Source: Stichopus chloronotus
Taxonomy: Eukaryota; Echinodermata; Holothuroidea; Aspidochirotida; Stichopodidae
Direction of reading: 5' to 3'
Length of the DNA: 64,000 bases
NCBI GenBank assembly: GCA_021234535.1
Contig: CM037838.1
Location: 25,769,969-25,833,968 of the forward strand
Below the pieces are notes generated by a model. It worked only from the letters and a program-made list of their open reading frames with translations, was not told where the DNA came from and did not search any database. The position numbers and the translations under genes were made by a program. Positions 12,402 to 27,400 of the stretch are shown piece by piece; position 1 is the first letter of the stretch, and the number at the start of each line of letters is the position of its first letter.

Positions 12402-15400
12402 ATGGGGGCAAAGAAGGTGGAATATGACGCATGCATACTTTTGACCAGCTTCGTTGTTCCTGAACCATTCCAGGAATTCCATCATTGCCATGCCAACGCC
12501 ACTGGAACAGTCTTCCTGATTGGCCATCCGTATCCCATCTTTGATGTTGTGCTCAATAATGGCGACCAGATCATCTCGGGCTGTCGACTGCTCGCACCAT
12601 ATCTCCGTGAATCTGTTCCTCAGAGCTGGGGAAAGCTGTGGGGTTAAAACAAATGTTGAACAGAAACTGAACATTTATCCATTCAACAAAAGTATCTTTC
12701 TAATTTTTAGGCCATATCACACTGGATTGATTTGGTGTATAATTCCCTTTGACACAAAATTTCACCCTTCATCAAGCTTTGCTGTCATGACTGCTTGAGG
12801 AACAAGACCTTACATACACTTGAATCATTTTGCCGATGACATAAGACGTGAATTTAAAAGGATGTCACCTTTTTGATGTTCAGGAGAGAATTTCTCAATA
12901 CTGTAATCTGGGTATGACAAGGAAATGACAACGGCATCAACGCATGAATCGTTTTACACTTCAGTATTCTACCCATGCGTTATCAAGGTGCAAGTCCCAT
13001 ATTTTAGACTGACAGTAACCTTCCAGGAATAGAACCTACAGCAATGAAAAAATATTTTTTGGAATTTTTGCCACAACCAGTGCTCGATACCTCTTTTTTG
13101 CCATAATCTCCACCGGGATTCATGGTAGCCGTGATGTGGAATCCATCCTTGGCAATGACCTCTTCTACATCATCTTGGTTCTCTCCGCTTCCTCTCTCAG
13201 CGAGCAGCAGCTTCTGCTCTGGTTCTAGGACACTGTTCAACCTCTCCAAGACAGAGTCATTCGGCCAGGGAGATCTCGTCGATGAGGAATGGATTACCCT
13301 GCTTCATGGCCAGCACAAGAGGACCATCGCACCATTCAAAGAGCTTTTTATTGTCATCCTGAAAAAAAGGGAACAAACAAAACTCAAAGAATATGCAAAA
13401 TTTTATTTGAACAATATCTGAAAGATACTATGCAGAGGTGGTGATACAAATTATTATTTGAGAAAACTTGTACATTAAAAATGAGATTCTCAATTGCCTC
13501 AGTCTCACAGAGAGAATTGAAAATAATACTATTTATTCACAACTTTCATTTGCTTTTTTCATTTCAGAGTGACTTTCATGTTTATGCTCTTTCAATCAAT
13601 AAACTCTCTACCAAAATCTGGGTATCAACCAGAGGACACAGCCACGACCGTCGAGAAATCATCTCACCTCTGTGTCGTGACTCCTCACAGGACGCAAACC
13701 GCCGAGAAAATCGGACGTCTCCGTGTGTAGGTGGCAGTTGACAGCATGGAGCTTCTTGCCGGCTTGTTCTGAAAACAACTGGCACACGGTAGTCTTGCCG
13801 CAGCTGAAGATGAAAAATTTACTTCATGCGTAACTCAGCTGTGTTGTCTATCTTGTGCATTGAACACAAACCTGAAGATACGATATTTTAAAACTTGGAG
13901 GCCATTTTACTTTTAATGCAAATCCTTTTATGACTGTGCGTAGCTAATTATATGTGCTCGACCTTGATCACAAAAAGCAAGTGGCAAAGGTTGGTCACAA
14001 TTGTCTTCATAAATAGCACTAAGACACTCAAAACGTGGGCTACACCATTTTAAACTACTGAAACAAATCAGTACAACTTTACCCTTGACTTCAATTGCCT
14101 CACCTTCCCACAAAAGTCCTTAAGTCTCTATGCTTTACAGACAACTTGTCTCTTTGGAGGCATGCCATTTCAAAAATGTCCATTATTTTCAACATTGCAC
14201 TCCTTTTAAGTGATGGCCAGCTGGTCAAAAAGGTTGGTGTGAAAACTTCACTACCAGAAATCTACTTGTTATCCAGACAGCACAAACAACTTTGTACAGT
14301 ATCCATACGAAATAGATTCCTGATAGCAACTGATTCAAGAGTCATTCAAATGATTCAGTGTTCCCTGGTTTCAAGGTTTCACCGCAGGTAATTTTTTAAT
14401 CCCTTTTCAAACTTCGTCACTGCTCATTGTTTCATGCATATTTCTCACCCGGTCTCTCCGACTAGCAAAACAGGCTCATTAAACTTGAGGGCTTGTCCAA
14501 CTAAGACGGTCAGACGCCGTAAGCTGGAGGTCCACACCAGATGCTCAAATCCTTTTGGGGTTGGACTCTTGATGACCTGTGAAGTCAAACATTTATTTGT
14601 TGCTGCTGAGCTGTTCTTAAGTACAAGTGTAGTGATTAATGTACGTTGCACTCGCTGATTACTTTATATATAGGGAAACTGGGTACACTGATGTTGAAAT
14701 GACCGTCTTTACAGCCAAATGCCACAATAATCCAATGGCCAAAAGTGGGTTACAACCACAAAATAATGCTATTTTATAAGCCATTTGAAAGATTAAAAAA
14801 AAAAAAATTTTGCAATTGCATCAATTCAGCTGTTAAAACTAAAATTTGCAATCTTGTTTGTTCATGAAAGGAGAGTCAACAACCTTTTGCTAAATTGGCA
14901 ACATCAAATTGTGCAATCACATAGCACTTTCCTTCACAAAACAGTCTCTTTCAATCAAACAAATGTCCTGTAACTTAATTTGACTGTTGTCAATGCTGAG
15001 AGCTTTTGTACCACTTCTGCAAAAAAAGTTTGACCACAGCATGCTACAGTCACACTGGGGAAATCTCCATCTTGCAAAGGACAACTTATGGAATGCAAGA
15101 TTCCTGAAGACCTCAAATTAGAACCAAACAGAGATTCAAAATGCCAAAAAATCTTACGGCGAGAGTAAGAAATTCATCAAACCCTACTGGTTGTTCGCTG
15201 CATAGTGCCTTTCTGGCTACCCCCCGCATGGCTGCTGCCCCAAAGAGCATGGCTGCTGCTCCGAAGAGCATGTCAGTAATGGTGATACATTCCTATCACA
15301 CAGTCCAAAACTTGATCAACTTAATATTCATGGCCATCGGTCCATTTCCTCTGCACATACTGCAGAGTGCTGATTACATTGTTTGTTCGCAGTTGATCTA

Positions 15401-18400
15401 CATAGCTACAGTATGTTCAATGGTATCAGTGTCTCTCTTTTAATTAAAAGGCCTGCTTCAGCCAATTGCCTCATTAAAACTGTGAAACTGAAGCTCGCAT
15501 GGGATTTCTGCGGAAATGAAAGGAATTTGTCTCCAAGGCCGGCGGACGTTAGTTTTTTGTAGCGATAAGTTGCATAAAAAAAAACTTGTCCGCAACATGG
15601 GGTATGCTAGTTGCTATGACAACTTTACCTTTTCCAAGATGGGCTTAGTGACCAGTGAGGTCTCTTCGTGCAAGCTGAAGAGGTTATTAACATTCACAGT
15701 TCTCTTCAACTTCTGGTGGAGGACCTCTCTCACAACCTCTCTCTCCTCTGGACGTCGTACTTTACCGGCCAGGAGGAGATAACCTGTCAGAGTTGTAAAG
15801 GAACAAAAACAATTTCATCATTTTGCACTTGACTGGATATTTTGAAGGAAAATGGACAATGAAGACAAAAACTGGTAGAGGGGAGAACAAACAGCGAAGC
15901 TGGCACTACTGATTTCACTACTCCTTTATATTATTTGCACTGAACATACTGATAATGTGGTACAATTAAATATGAATTTACATAAAACTAACTTTAATAG
16001 GCAACAATAAACAACAATAACAAAGTATTGCTATTGAGAAATATCAGGAAGATTAAGCAAATTTGTCCTAAGATTGGTTTTAATTTGTGGGCAGGGAATT
16101 GATACGCGGTTCTACACTTTACAAGCTAGGTATGAAAGAAAAGGAGGACGATTGCTTGCTGCGATTTCTGTATGCAAAATACCCTGAAGGATACATAATA
16201 TGATTTTGCCACTAATTCAGACATTTCATGTGTGCAAAAAAATTCAAGACCTAAAGCAAATGTTGAGAAGGTATTCTTTTATCCTAATTTGCAAGGATAT
16301 TACACAGAAATTTCTGGGACCATTTTAACAACCATGTTTTTTTCTCCTTTATACTGAAGTATGACAGTAGGTAATAATTACAGAACAGTCAAGGTTGGCA
16401 GTCTTACCTTCATCAGCGATGTGCTGATCCCAGTCGTGGAAGGTATCGCTTCCGATGCTAGACTGGTGGTACCTCTCCGCCCAACGGAACAAATCTCTTA
16501 GTGTCATAAATCCCTGTTTACCTGCAAATACGCCGGATCCTTTCCTTCTCAACTAAGAAAACGAACAGAATAGGAAAATAAATGCTGAATTGCTATGAAG
16601 ATCTTCTAAAAATGGGTTAATGCCGCAATCAATTGCACCCCATCTCTCTGAATTTGCCTTCTTGGATACAAAACCACTATTTAACTTTCTCCATATGTTC
16701 TCTCGTTGTTCAACAAGCACTGTTAACAGTTATGACATCCTAATTTAGCAGAAACAAAAACTATTACAAAATATAATATAAATCTGTGACAAAAAGTTTC
16801 ACAAATCGTAACTCACACTTCCTACAGTTTCATGTCACAATAATATGCTTTGCCAATGACAACAACATCCCCACCAACCACCCCACATTCTATGTGCTTT
16901 GTCACAGTGATGTAAAAACTTGCTGAGGAGAAGACGCTGATGTAAATATAAGCAGGACACCTTTGAAAAGAGTACCCAACCCGGACTCAATACAGACAAC
17001 AAATGAGATGGAAACTTGAGCCATACAGCAAACAAACACCAAACACTGTTTGCAAATAAATGTTTAAGTGAATAAATGCAGATGGATACTTACTCCTAGT
17101 TCCAACATCACGGAAACCATCTTTTGACTGTAGGACTCTGGAATAGCACAACGACCGTGAAGTATCGTCTCCAATTCACGGCTGGGAATTTCGTCAAAAT
17201 GCAGCTCCACGAAACGATTTCTGAACGCTCTGGACAATGATCTGTGGAAGGACATGAATCGACTTGCTTTAATTGACATGAGCACACGTGACAAAGTTGA
17301 CAAACTTGCTAGCGAAGACCATATTTATCTCCAAATCCAACCGATAACGACCGGTTGTGACTCAATCGCAGTCTTGAAAGCAAAGAATCAAAGCAAATTG
17401 TCTGATTCTGATTGCGACTTGAACCACAAAGAATGCAACATCTGAGTATGGACAACAAAGAGAAGAATCCAATAAAACATGATTACTGATCAAGGGGGTT
17501 GTTTACTACATATAACTGTATATTGACTTATCTGTAAACCATAACATTAACAAAAATAATAAGATATTTCAGCAATATGATATTTACTACTTTTGCTGCA
17601 AGAAGTCTTAAACTGAGCTCACAAACATCTAATTCACTGTAGCTAAGTCACTAGAAAAAGTTTTTGGCAAACAGAAAAGTTAAAATGCCTAGTGTTTCAT
17701 CACAGATGAGTCTTCGTACATGTAATTGTGATGATAAGACCACCTGGCTTAAAGAGCAGAGGTACAGACCTTTCTTCCACCATATTGTCCTGGAGGATTC
17801 TGGGTAGCAAACAACATGAAGGCAGGATGTGCAGATACCATCTCCTGGGTCTCTGGGATGAAGAGCTCTCTGTTATCATCGAGGAGCTAAAAAATGGTAG
17901 ACAAAAAAAAAATACCTTAATGGACAATGAGCCAACAAACCTAATGGACAACAAACCTAATGGTACTATACTCAAAAAGCCAATTCAAAGACATTCTGTA
18001 GCATTTATCGGGTTCCCATTTTTGACAGTCTGCTACAAGTAATGCAGACTAGAAAAAAAGAAAATGCATACTTCTTCAGAATTACCTTCATGACTAAATG
18101 GTTAATAATTGAGCTTGTCAAAAGATTTAACTAAAGTTTGAAAAAAAAAAGATTCTCTTACCCTGTTTAAAGCTTCTAGGACATCTGAAGGTGCTAAATT
18201 TAATTCATCCAGGATTATCCAAAAGCCTTTCCTCATGGCATCAACGAGTACTCCTGAAAACATGACAGTAAAGTAAACAAAACTGATGTACAAAATAGAT
18301 CAAATGAAATCGGAATGAGATAAAATGGTAATACCACAGACCACTCAGAGCAGTCAATCTTGAAGGAAGTTGATAAAAATTTCGCAGAAGGTGATGATAA

Positions 18401-21400
18401 AAAACTGAAATTTTCCACGGATATCCTTTCATTACCAGATAACTTACATGTGGCACCTGAGTGTCCTGCTAAAAAAAAAAATCAAAGATGTTCTTCAAAT
18501 TATCAGCATCCTTCTCTATGGATACATCATGTGATTAAAAAAATGGAACCTTCCTTACCCTCTTTGAAGACCAGTTTTCCAGTTTCATCTGCTGCATAGA
18601 AGCCCACGTACTCCTGCAGGTCTGTGTGTTCGTGGTTGTTGACACGGACACACACATTCCCCGTTAGCTGAGCCAAGTATTGTATGAGACTGGTCTTACC
18701 GACAGAGGTCTCACCTTGAAGTAACACTGGAAATCGTCTGAGTGAGGACGGGGAAAAGTTACAGATAAGATTCACTCCTGATCCTTAATCTGATTCAAGT
18801 ACAGGATAGCAAAGAACATGACAACAACCACGTAAAAGGATGCACTTTGGAGGGAGAGGGCCAAGTAAAGTGACAATTTAGAAGTCTTTAAACCATACCA
18901 TAAAAGTTGAAGATTAGTCAAATACTTGAAAAATAGCTGAACAAGTAAACAAAAGTCGTTGGACAAAAATTGTACAAATTAGAGACTGTCCAACCTGAGA
19001 AAATGGAAACCATTTTCACAGAAATATAAACTTCAGACAACTGGTATCATTACATACGATAGCTCAAATGAGGCCCATAACGCATCAGGTTTACACACGT
19101 TCATATCGTATGGCTACCATATGATGCTTCTCCCTTAGATTAATGTACACAGAATACACCTGGACTGATCTTTTTTACCTTGCACTGACAATTCTGGACA
19201 ACATCTTCAGGTTGCTTTTCACAGATGGTGTAACTATGTAGTCCTTTGGTTTAAATGGCTGCCGCAGACCCTGAGCTATCCAGTATCCTTCCACTTTGAC
19301 GAAGTCTCCGCTCAGAGGGGGAGGGATCGGTTGTCCCAGGATCCCTTTCACACTTGTCTTTCCCAGTATGTACTTCAAGATCAGCTGGGTGACCATCGGG
19401 CACGACGCCTTATCCAACTGAGTCAAGAAACTCAGGCAGAAACTCTGAGGTTGGGGAGTGAGAACAGAAATTGCAATCAAAGTCAGTATACCTTAGAAAG
19501 TTAAATAGGGGATGCACATCTTCAGACGTGCTTATTCGTCATAGGATGCCTGTCAAAAGAGAACAGTTCTGTCAAATCTGAATAAATGATTCTGTTCCTT
19601 CTGGCAGGCACTGCGATTTCCACAACTTAACTACACAACTGACACACAAACAGAAAATATCAAATACATTCATCATGAGGGCATACCCATAGGTTTTGTC
19701 ACACATTTTCACTTGTCACTATTTCTATTACTGAATGTCTCCTTCACTGAGCTGTTGCTTCTTCCTTATTATGTAAATGTATGAAAATGAATATTCATTA
19801 GCAGCACAAACAAATGGTCTGCAGTGTTTAACACCTGGCAAAATTGGATAACGTACCTCATACAATGAACGTGGTATACTTCCGAAAGGATTGGTGGCGG
19901 CATAACTAAGTGCTCTGCACAATGTTCTGAGGCTAAAGTGAGGATGGTGGCCGGTACCGTCCATTAGTGTGGTTTTGGATAAACTTCTCACCGACATGTA
20001 GAAGCTGAAGGGTGATGACAAATATGACAGAGGGTTAAAAATTTGAGTTTTAAAAATCGATTTCCCATCTACACCAGGAAACAACATCAGAAAATTTTAC
20101 AAGAAGGTAGTCATGTACTTTGGATTCATTCCTTGGTATTGTTCTCAGCATCAACCCGTAATCACAATTCGTAACAAGGAGAAAATCAACGTAGTTCAGA
20201 GAATGGTCGCTCACTTTCCAAATGATGACAGAGAAACTCACTTGACAATGCTTTGGACTCTTCCAGCTGAAAGACTAAAACCTCTGAGGTAGTCACAGAT
20301 CAAAATCTTCAGGTCTGTCGGTGACACTAGTTCATCCACGTAAAATTCTGTGAATCTAAAATGCAAGACGAACTTTTAGTATTTTAGTCACTTCAATGCC
20401 ATAGTCGCTTTCACATCGGTTCTTGACATATCTTCTTACTGTTCATACCCAATTCATCAGTCAGCAGTGATTTATAAAGCTGGTGCAGGTCTAAAAAACT
20501 TCCTTGGCAGTGTTTACAGACAAGAGTTTACTGTTGTGCAGAAAACTGAGAAAATCACCAAAACTTGTGCTACGACATGGAAAACATGAAAACATGAGAA
20601 GACAAAAAGAGTTATTTTAAAAATTGTAATGATTCAAATTTCAATAAATTTTCCAGTATTTTCCTGACATTGTCATTTAAGTGTGGTTCAAGAATCAATA
20701 ACCTTTGCAGTGTTTATTTCTGCAATGTTTAAAGTAGTACAGACAACAACACTTTCCCAATTTTAGCTTTGCAAAATACAAAATTTTTTCTACTCAACAG
20801 TAATCCCTTTAAATTTAGAAAATTGAAGAGAGAGCAGAAATCGACATTTACAAAACATTAAAATCTTGTCTTGAAGGAATTCTCAACCATCGCTTCTCAT
20901 GTCTCTTAAAAAGATGCAAACATTATTGTAGGCAAGTCATCGTTCTCATTTTCAGGAGAGATCTCAAAGAATTCCGAACATGAATTATTTTAGTAAACAT
21001 TCAAGGTACGAGCCTGGTACTAGAAATCAATCGGTTGTGACATAGTACTGACGAATCTAGATTGCAAATTGCTTTGATTTTTATCTCAAGCTGTGGATTG
21101 CAGTACTGTTCTCATCTATTATTTGGTGACAAAACCTTAGTTACACCAGGGAAGGGCACAGACCCACCTTCCAAAGCATTGTTTAGAGCTACCTAAATGT
21201 TTAAGGATTAGTTGACTTAAAGAACGTAGATCAGTGAATGATATTGAACCACCTACCAATACAAGGATAGAAATACCATGGAGCTAAAAACACAGCTTAT
21301 CTTTGCTCCGTTTGGTGGGTTTTATAGTGTATGCAGTAATTAAATTCTACGCATATCACAATAAAAATTCCACTGGAATTTCAATCTTACTGAATGAATA

Positions 21401-24400
21401 CATTCATGGGGTTTTCATAATCTCTGAACAAAAGAGTTTTTGCGTAGCAAGGCCTTGCCAGGAACACGAAGAGTGCAAAGAATGGAAAGCACTATTTGTC
21501 GGTTCTACGTCACACATTTTCAGGCTGGTGCTGAAGCCCAACTTTCAAAGCATCATTTTACACATAAGGAAGCTTCCTCCTGTAAAATCATTATGTTTAA
21601 CTTATAGAACATTGAAGAATGTCATATAAGGTGTGAAGTTTTCTTATTGGTGGAGAATTCCTTTAAGTAGTGTTGATCAGTAAAAACAAGAAGTTGAGAT
21701 CATAGGCTCAGGATAAATGAGCATAAAACCACTGTTATGGAAGGAACAAACAAATTGCATAGCTTTCACATCAGAATAACTTATCTGTTAGGCAAAGGCA
21801 AAGATTTTCTATCATGCTGGCAACTTAAATTTGGAATTAACCTATCTTGAAATGAAGAAAAACAACCAAGTTTTGACCATCAACCAAACTAAAGTTTATG
21901 CTGTACCTGTTTCTGATACCCAGGGGCAGTTCCTTTTTCCCGATATCCGTGGCTGGATTCATGCAAGCAAAGAGACGAAAGTCAGGATGGCGGACCACTG
22001 GTTGAAGGTCTCTGTTGGAAGAATTATAAGACTATGACAGCAAAGAACGGATAATGTATGAACCAAACAGCTGTAAAAAAAAAAAAAAAAAAAAAATGAA
22101 AACAAAGTGCTTGAAGCAAGAATCAGGGATTGTTCTCTATTGTTGTCAACAGAAAATCTCATCACAAGTGCAGCTTTAAATGTAACATGAGGCTTCCGAA
22201 CAGCTACATTAAAATCAATCCAAACATAAACTTACGCCAGTTTAAAAAACATTCACCTTCATTTCAAAAGTGGCTAAATATGGGGTTGATGATGGACGGA
22301 GTTGCCGGTTGCATGATAATACTGCTCTAACTGAGAGAGACAGACAATTGCGACTGATGGGTTGAATCGTGTACAGGAGCCATATGTAGAAAAAAACTCT
22401 TCAATGACGGAGGTACCCAAAGGTACCAACGTCATTGTCTAGGGTTTAAGGATGAACTACAATTCAGCCGTACTATATGCCACAAGATCTACTTCAAGTT
22501 TACTAACAACCAATAATGTTTTCTCCATAAAGTCTGCCAATGCAGTAATCAATCAATCAATCAATTAAATTTTAATTTTGCTTTTTTAATTTTTACTACC
22601 TATTTTAGACTCACCCCTTTTCCATCAGCATCAAAGATGAATTTGGTCCTTCTAGTAGACTACTGAGGCACTCAAGTGTCTCGGCACTAGCCAGGTTGAT
22701 CTCGTCCAACAGGATCCAGTCTCCATCATGGAGGGCCCGTACCAAAGTACCCTACAAACAATTAGCAGATAAAAAACATAAAATATCATCATTTCTTTCT
22801 GACAGAGTGTTAAATTTGAAAAAGTCAATACACATGTACAAACTTTTTAATCAAAAGAAACGGGGTAGGGTATTTGCTTATTAAACCATTCTAATTTAAT
22901 TTTATGAATTTGAAGTGAAATTCAAAAGAAAGGCCTTGTTTTGGGTTTTAATGATGAAAGATATTGGAAAAATAAACCCTTTCGCTTTTCATCTCTGATG
23001 TTTGTGATTTTAATAGATGGGAACCAGGAGAAATTTTCCTTGCCTACATTTCAAATTTAAATGATAACTTAAGGCAGTAATCAGAGTTTGGGAAAGTTTT
23101 CTCTTTAACAAAATTTTACTCTGCCATTCGGTTGTCTTCCTGAGCGTAACTAAACGTTCCTGCCAAATGCCACCAAATCGTTTCTGAAGAAGTGACAGTA
23201 CACAGATTCATTTTGTCTATTTTTTGGTATTTAGTAACTTTTTGGCAAATTATGACTGTGATTATTGTCACTTTACACATTGCAAGGTAATGAATTATTT
23301 TCTGACAAAAATGCTGAGAAACAAACAAAAACTAATTCCTCCAAATGTGTCTTTGGTACAAGTTTATATTGAAACACACTGTCATCAAACATTCTTGTAA
23401 AATGTTTGTTGTACCTACATATCATTTTATCAAGATATTGACAGCTACAAAGGTTAACAACTTTAACAGAATTGGTCTCAACAGTGAGTAATGCTAAAAC
23501 AGATGAACTTCATTCTGTGTCTGTTTTTTTTTATTCATATACTGACCTCTACAAATGTAAAAGCGAGAGCACCCTCTGCATGTTTTATTTGAAGTTTTAA
23601 CTTCTTCAACTTCTCTGACAAGAGCTGCCATTCTTCTGACAAAGCTGTATCTTCATGCGATGGATCTGGAGATGATTGCAAACAGAAATGACCGAAAAAG
23701 GAAGTGTTCAGAGAGAACAATCGCGAAAAAAATCAAGAAAAATACCAAAGGAAAAAATTGATGCAAAGTAGGTGTGCTGACATTTCGGACTTACTTTTAG
23801 TTGTACTTTGCTTTTTCAGTGCTGCTTCTGTGCTATGTGACATCAACTTTAAGAGGTTTTGCCAATGGTGATTTTGGAAACTTTTCTGAATATGTCCCAA
23901 AAATTTCAGGTTCTGCTTCTAGAGAATGTCCTGATGAAGATTTGCTCAAACTTCTCTCTGACGGGGGCCACCAGTCGTCGGATGTCGACTGGTTTGTATC
24001 TGTGAAGTAAAAAGACATGACAACGGTTGTAAACTACCAACTTAACAGTGAGGTTGCACGACACTTCCTTTAACAGGAGAATAATATTGTCTGTGAGTAG
24101 GTTACTACAACTTACAGTATTTAAAAAAAAACTTTACTTTCATCACATACTTACTACTCTCTTTAATGCATTAAAAATAAATTCTTGTCATCCATCTGAA
24201 TTTCTTAAAAGTTTAAGTATGATTGCTTAAGGACAATATTTACATTGCTTACTGTGACTACTTCAGTTGGTGCTCATGCATATATACATTGTAGTTCTAC
24301 TGTTCACATTCAGCCAATTCGTAAGATTTTGTTTCTGCTTAGTAGCTACAAAACTGATACATTTCTTAGGATAGTAAGCCAATGAAGATGGATTTCCTGA

Positions 24401-27400
24401 CCATAATTCTAATGATAATGACATACAGATGGATTTCCTTGTGGTCAGTTCTGTCAAAAAGTAACTATTACTTACAACCTAGTGTCAAATTAGGTGCCTA
24501 TTACTCTGTGAGGTGTGAGCACGTTGCACAAGCTTATGTTCTTTGCCTTGTCAGTTATGGCAGTAGAGCAAAAAGATACAGGTTTCATTTTGTAGTATGA
24601 AAAACTTTGTTTAGTGTAACTGCATATATCATCAATTATTTTGATTTTTGTTAAAAACGTAGATGAAACTTGTATACACATGATTGTTTTCCTTGCACAA
24701 TGAGTGTAGTGCATTTTCTGCTCAAGGGAGCTTTTTACAATTTACTGCCAAATTTGTAACTATTCACCCAACCCACAGAGCTTTCTACGCTTCTGCACAT
24801 ATCTGAAAGACATTCTCCTATTGATTTTTTGCCTATCAACTATTCACAGGCATGTGATCACAAAAGGATTTAGAAACTGGTGTTTGTACAACGCTTGCCT
24901 GCAGTCGATAGAGGGATAGAGAGCCAAAGATCTAATTTCCAATAGGCTAGAAATTTGTTGTGGTGCCATAGCATTCTGCTTTGCATGTTAATGTGACACT
25001 ACGCATCGTATGTACAGGCATGACAGTGCGGTGTTCTTTGGTCACACATACAACATATGTTTAACAGTTAAAACATACGTTTAAACTTTGGATCCTCGTG
25101 GCAACGGCAAAACCGGGTCCCTGCCATCGTCAGTTAGTTTCCGGGATACAGTGCAAACACTATTATATACCTAGACTTCCATCCTCTGGCAAAGTAACTT
25201 CTCATCATGTACAAATTTCAAATTCACCACAGAAACAAGATTGTCTGTAGTTTGACTGAATCATTCGTGGCCATTATTGAATACCTCTGCTTGATTAGAT
25301 ATATTAGTGTGGTTTCCTCAGGCTTGAAACCATCAAATGAACCAAGAAATTTTCCTTCCGTGCACGAGATTTTAAAGAGAAATTTTAAGAGTGCATTTTG
25401 ATTTTAATCTGTGGAAGCATATCTCATCAGCATGAGTTTATTTCGGTCATCTTTTTTCAGGCAATCTCGAGACTTCTGTGATGGCAGCATGACCTGTGAA
25501 ACAACTCACCCTCCAAGCAAGTCTGTACTATCGCTCTGCTGATTCATGTTGATGACCTTTAACCTTTGACCTGCCAATTCAGCCAAGTACTGCACAGTGG
25601 AGGTCTTCCCCGTGCCTGTTTCTCCGACCAGCAGGACGGGCTCTGTTCTGGATATGCACGCAGCAATTCCTTCCAGCAGGACCAGGGAGTGTCGGGTGAA
25701 AGAAAAGTTACGGGCATTTGCACTGTGGTAGAGAGAAAATGGTGGAAGACTGAGACTAGCAGACATACCTTACATGAAATTGTTGGCACAAAGGGCTGCA
25801 ATTGTCTGCTAATCAAAAGAGAAGATACACACACTGAGCTATGTGAACATTAATGAGATTTTGCAATTTTCATATTTATCATATTTACTGAGAGCTATCA
25901 AAAATCATCTTAGATTTGAACACAGACCAATGTGACCTTGACAATAAATTCATAGTGTAATAGTGCATGCACAAACTGATTTAGTTTCACTATGGGCTAT
26001 GGATGTTACAAAATCCTCGTGTGTTGAATCCTACATGGATTTCATTACATCCACATTATTTGCAGCATGATCAAGTACTTTGCGACTTAGTGATAATCCT
26101 CAAAAAGCATAAATCCAGAAACATCTTGATTAGCTTAGAGGTGTTTGCAATTTACAAAGTAACAAAATCAGCTGTAAAAAGGGGATTGGGCATGACCTAT
26201 ACCATCCTTATTTTCGAAACAGCTTAATGAAGAAGTCAATGTGTGGTAAACACTTTGCAAAATTGATGCACTTGGAGATTTCAATGGCGGCAACACAAGC
26301 AACATTTCACACAAAAAAATCTGCAAACTTTGAATTAATACTGAATAATGAATGAATTTTTTGCACATCCTCTTGCAGCTCCAAGTGGAACCGACAACTT
26401 CATTGGCAGGCTGGCATACCTCTCAAGGGAGGCCGAATCTTTTAATTTCTTCTTCAGCGAGATTCTTCCGACTTTAATGGACTCTTGATGGACTTCTATG
26501 GCTGGTTTGTAGGTCAGACAGAAATACTGGGTTTGCTCTCGTGAGATGTTGATGAGGGCACCGATGGCCTGGGCGGCTGCCAGTCTCATCTCTGGCTTGG
26601 GAAGACAACTGGTAAAGCAATCAAGAGCCTTCCGGAGAAGAGAAATGATAAAGTCAGAGGATGGCAGATGGAGAACGAATGCTAGTAATGAAGGATGTAA
26701 GGTCTAGAGAGTAATTATCTGTAGTTTCACTCCTTTCAGAAAGCCCAGACAGTTTTCAAACAAGTTTGCAGGAAATGATGGTCGTTCAGTGATGAGGGAA
26801 ACGTTGAAGTTCATTCACTTACACACAGAACACTGTAACAACAGTACATCAAGTTATTCACATGGGGCTATGATCAAGTTTAGAATTTCTCTCACATGTC
26901 ATGAAAGGTTAAAGCAAAGTCACGATATCATGATTCCCTTGCAAATTTAAAGAAACTGTTTACAATGGTTGTGATCAAGAATCTGCATCAAGGCAAGCTG
27001 GAGACCATGCAGCCAAATTGGTGCAAATTTTATCTTACCACTTTTATAATGTTACTGGCTAGTTATTATTTAGCATGTTTTACACACCATGTACAGTACA
27101 GGAACCTTCACTTTAATATGGTGGCTGCACCACACAATTTATAATGCATGGGTCGGTTTGTCTCATACCTCCAGCAAGACCACATTTGCTGCTTGACTGG
27201 TCGTGAAGTCGAGGTCCTGAGAAATCCTATCACACCATTTAAGGAGGTCCCTGAGGAGTACGAAAACAGGAGAAGAAGATGAAGCCAAAACCACAGTTCA
27301 TAGAAAGTTAAGAGAGGGGAAAGGAAACATATCTACTTGAAAGAAGCTGCAACAGATTGAAACTAGAACAATTGATGGTTACAAAAACTTTAGACATTTT

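Noticed and set aside
15141..15443. 100-codon plus-strand frame with MAAAPKS repeats
   Set aside because: It lies in an MDN1 intron, and the repeat is a 21-bp DNA duplication. Nothing else suggests a gene.
24901..25140. GC-richer stretch in MDN1 intron 14, considered as a missed exon
   Set aside because: The exon 14 and exon 15 phases join directly (GG|A), and no midasin segment is missing between them.
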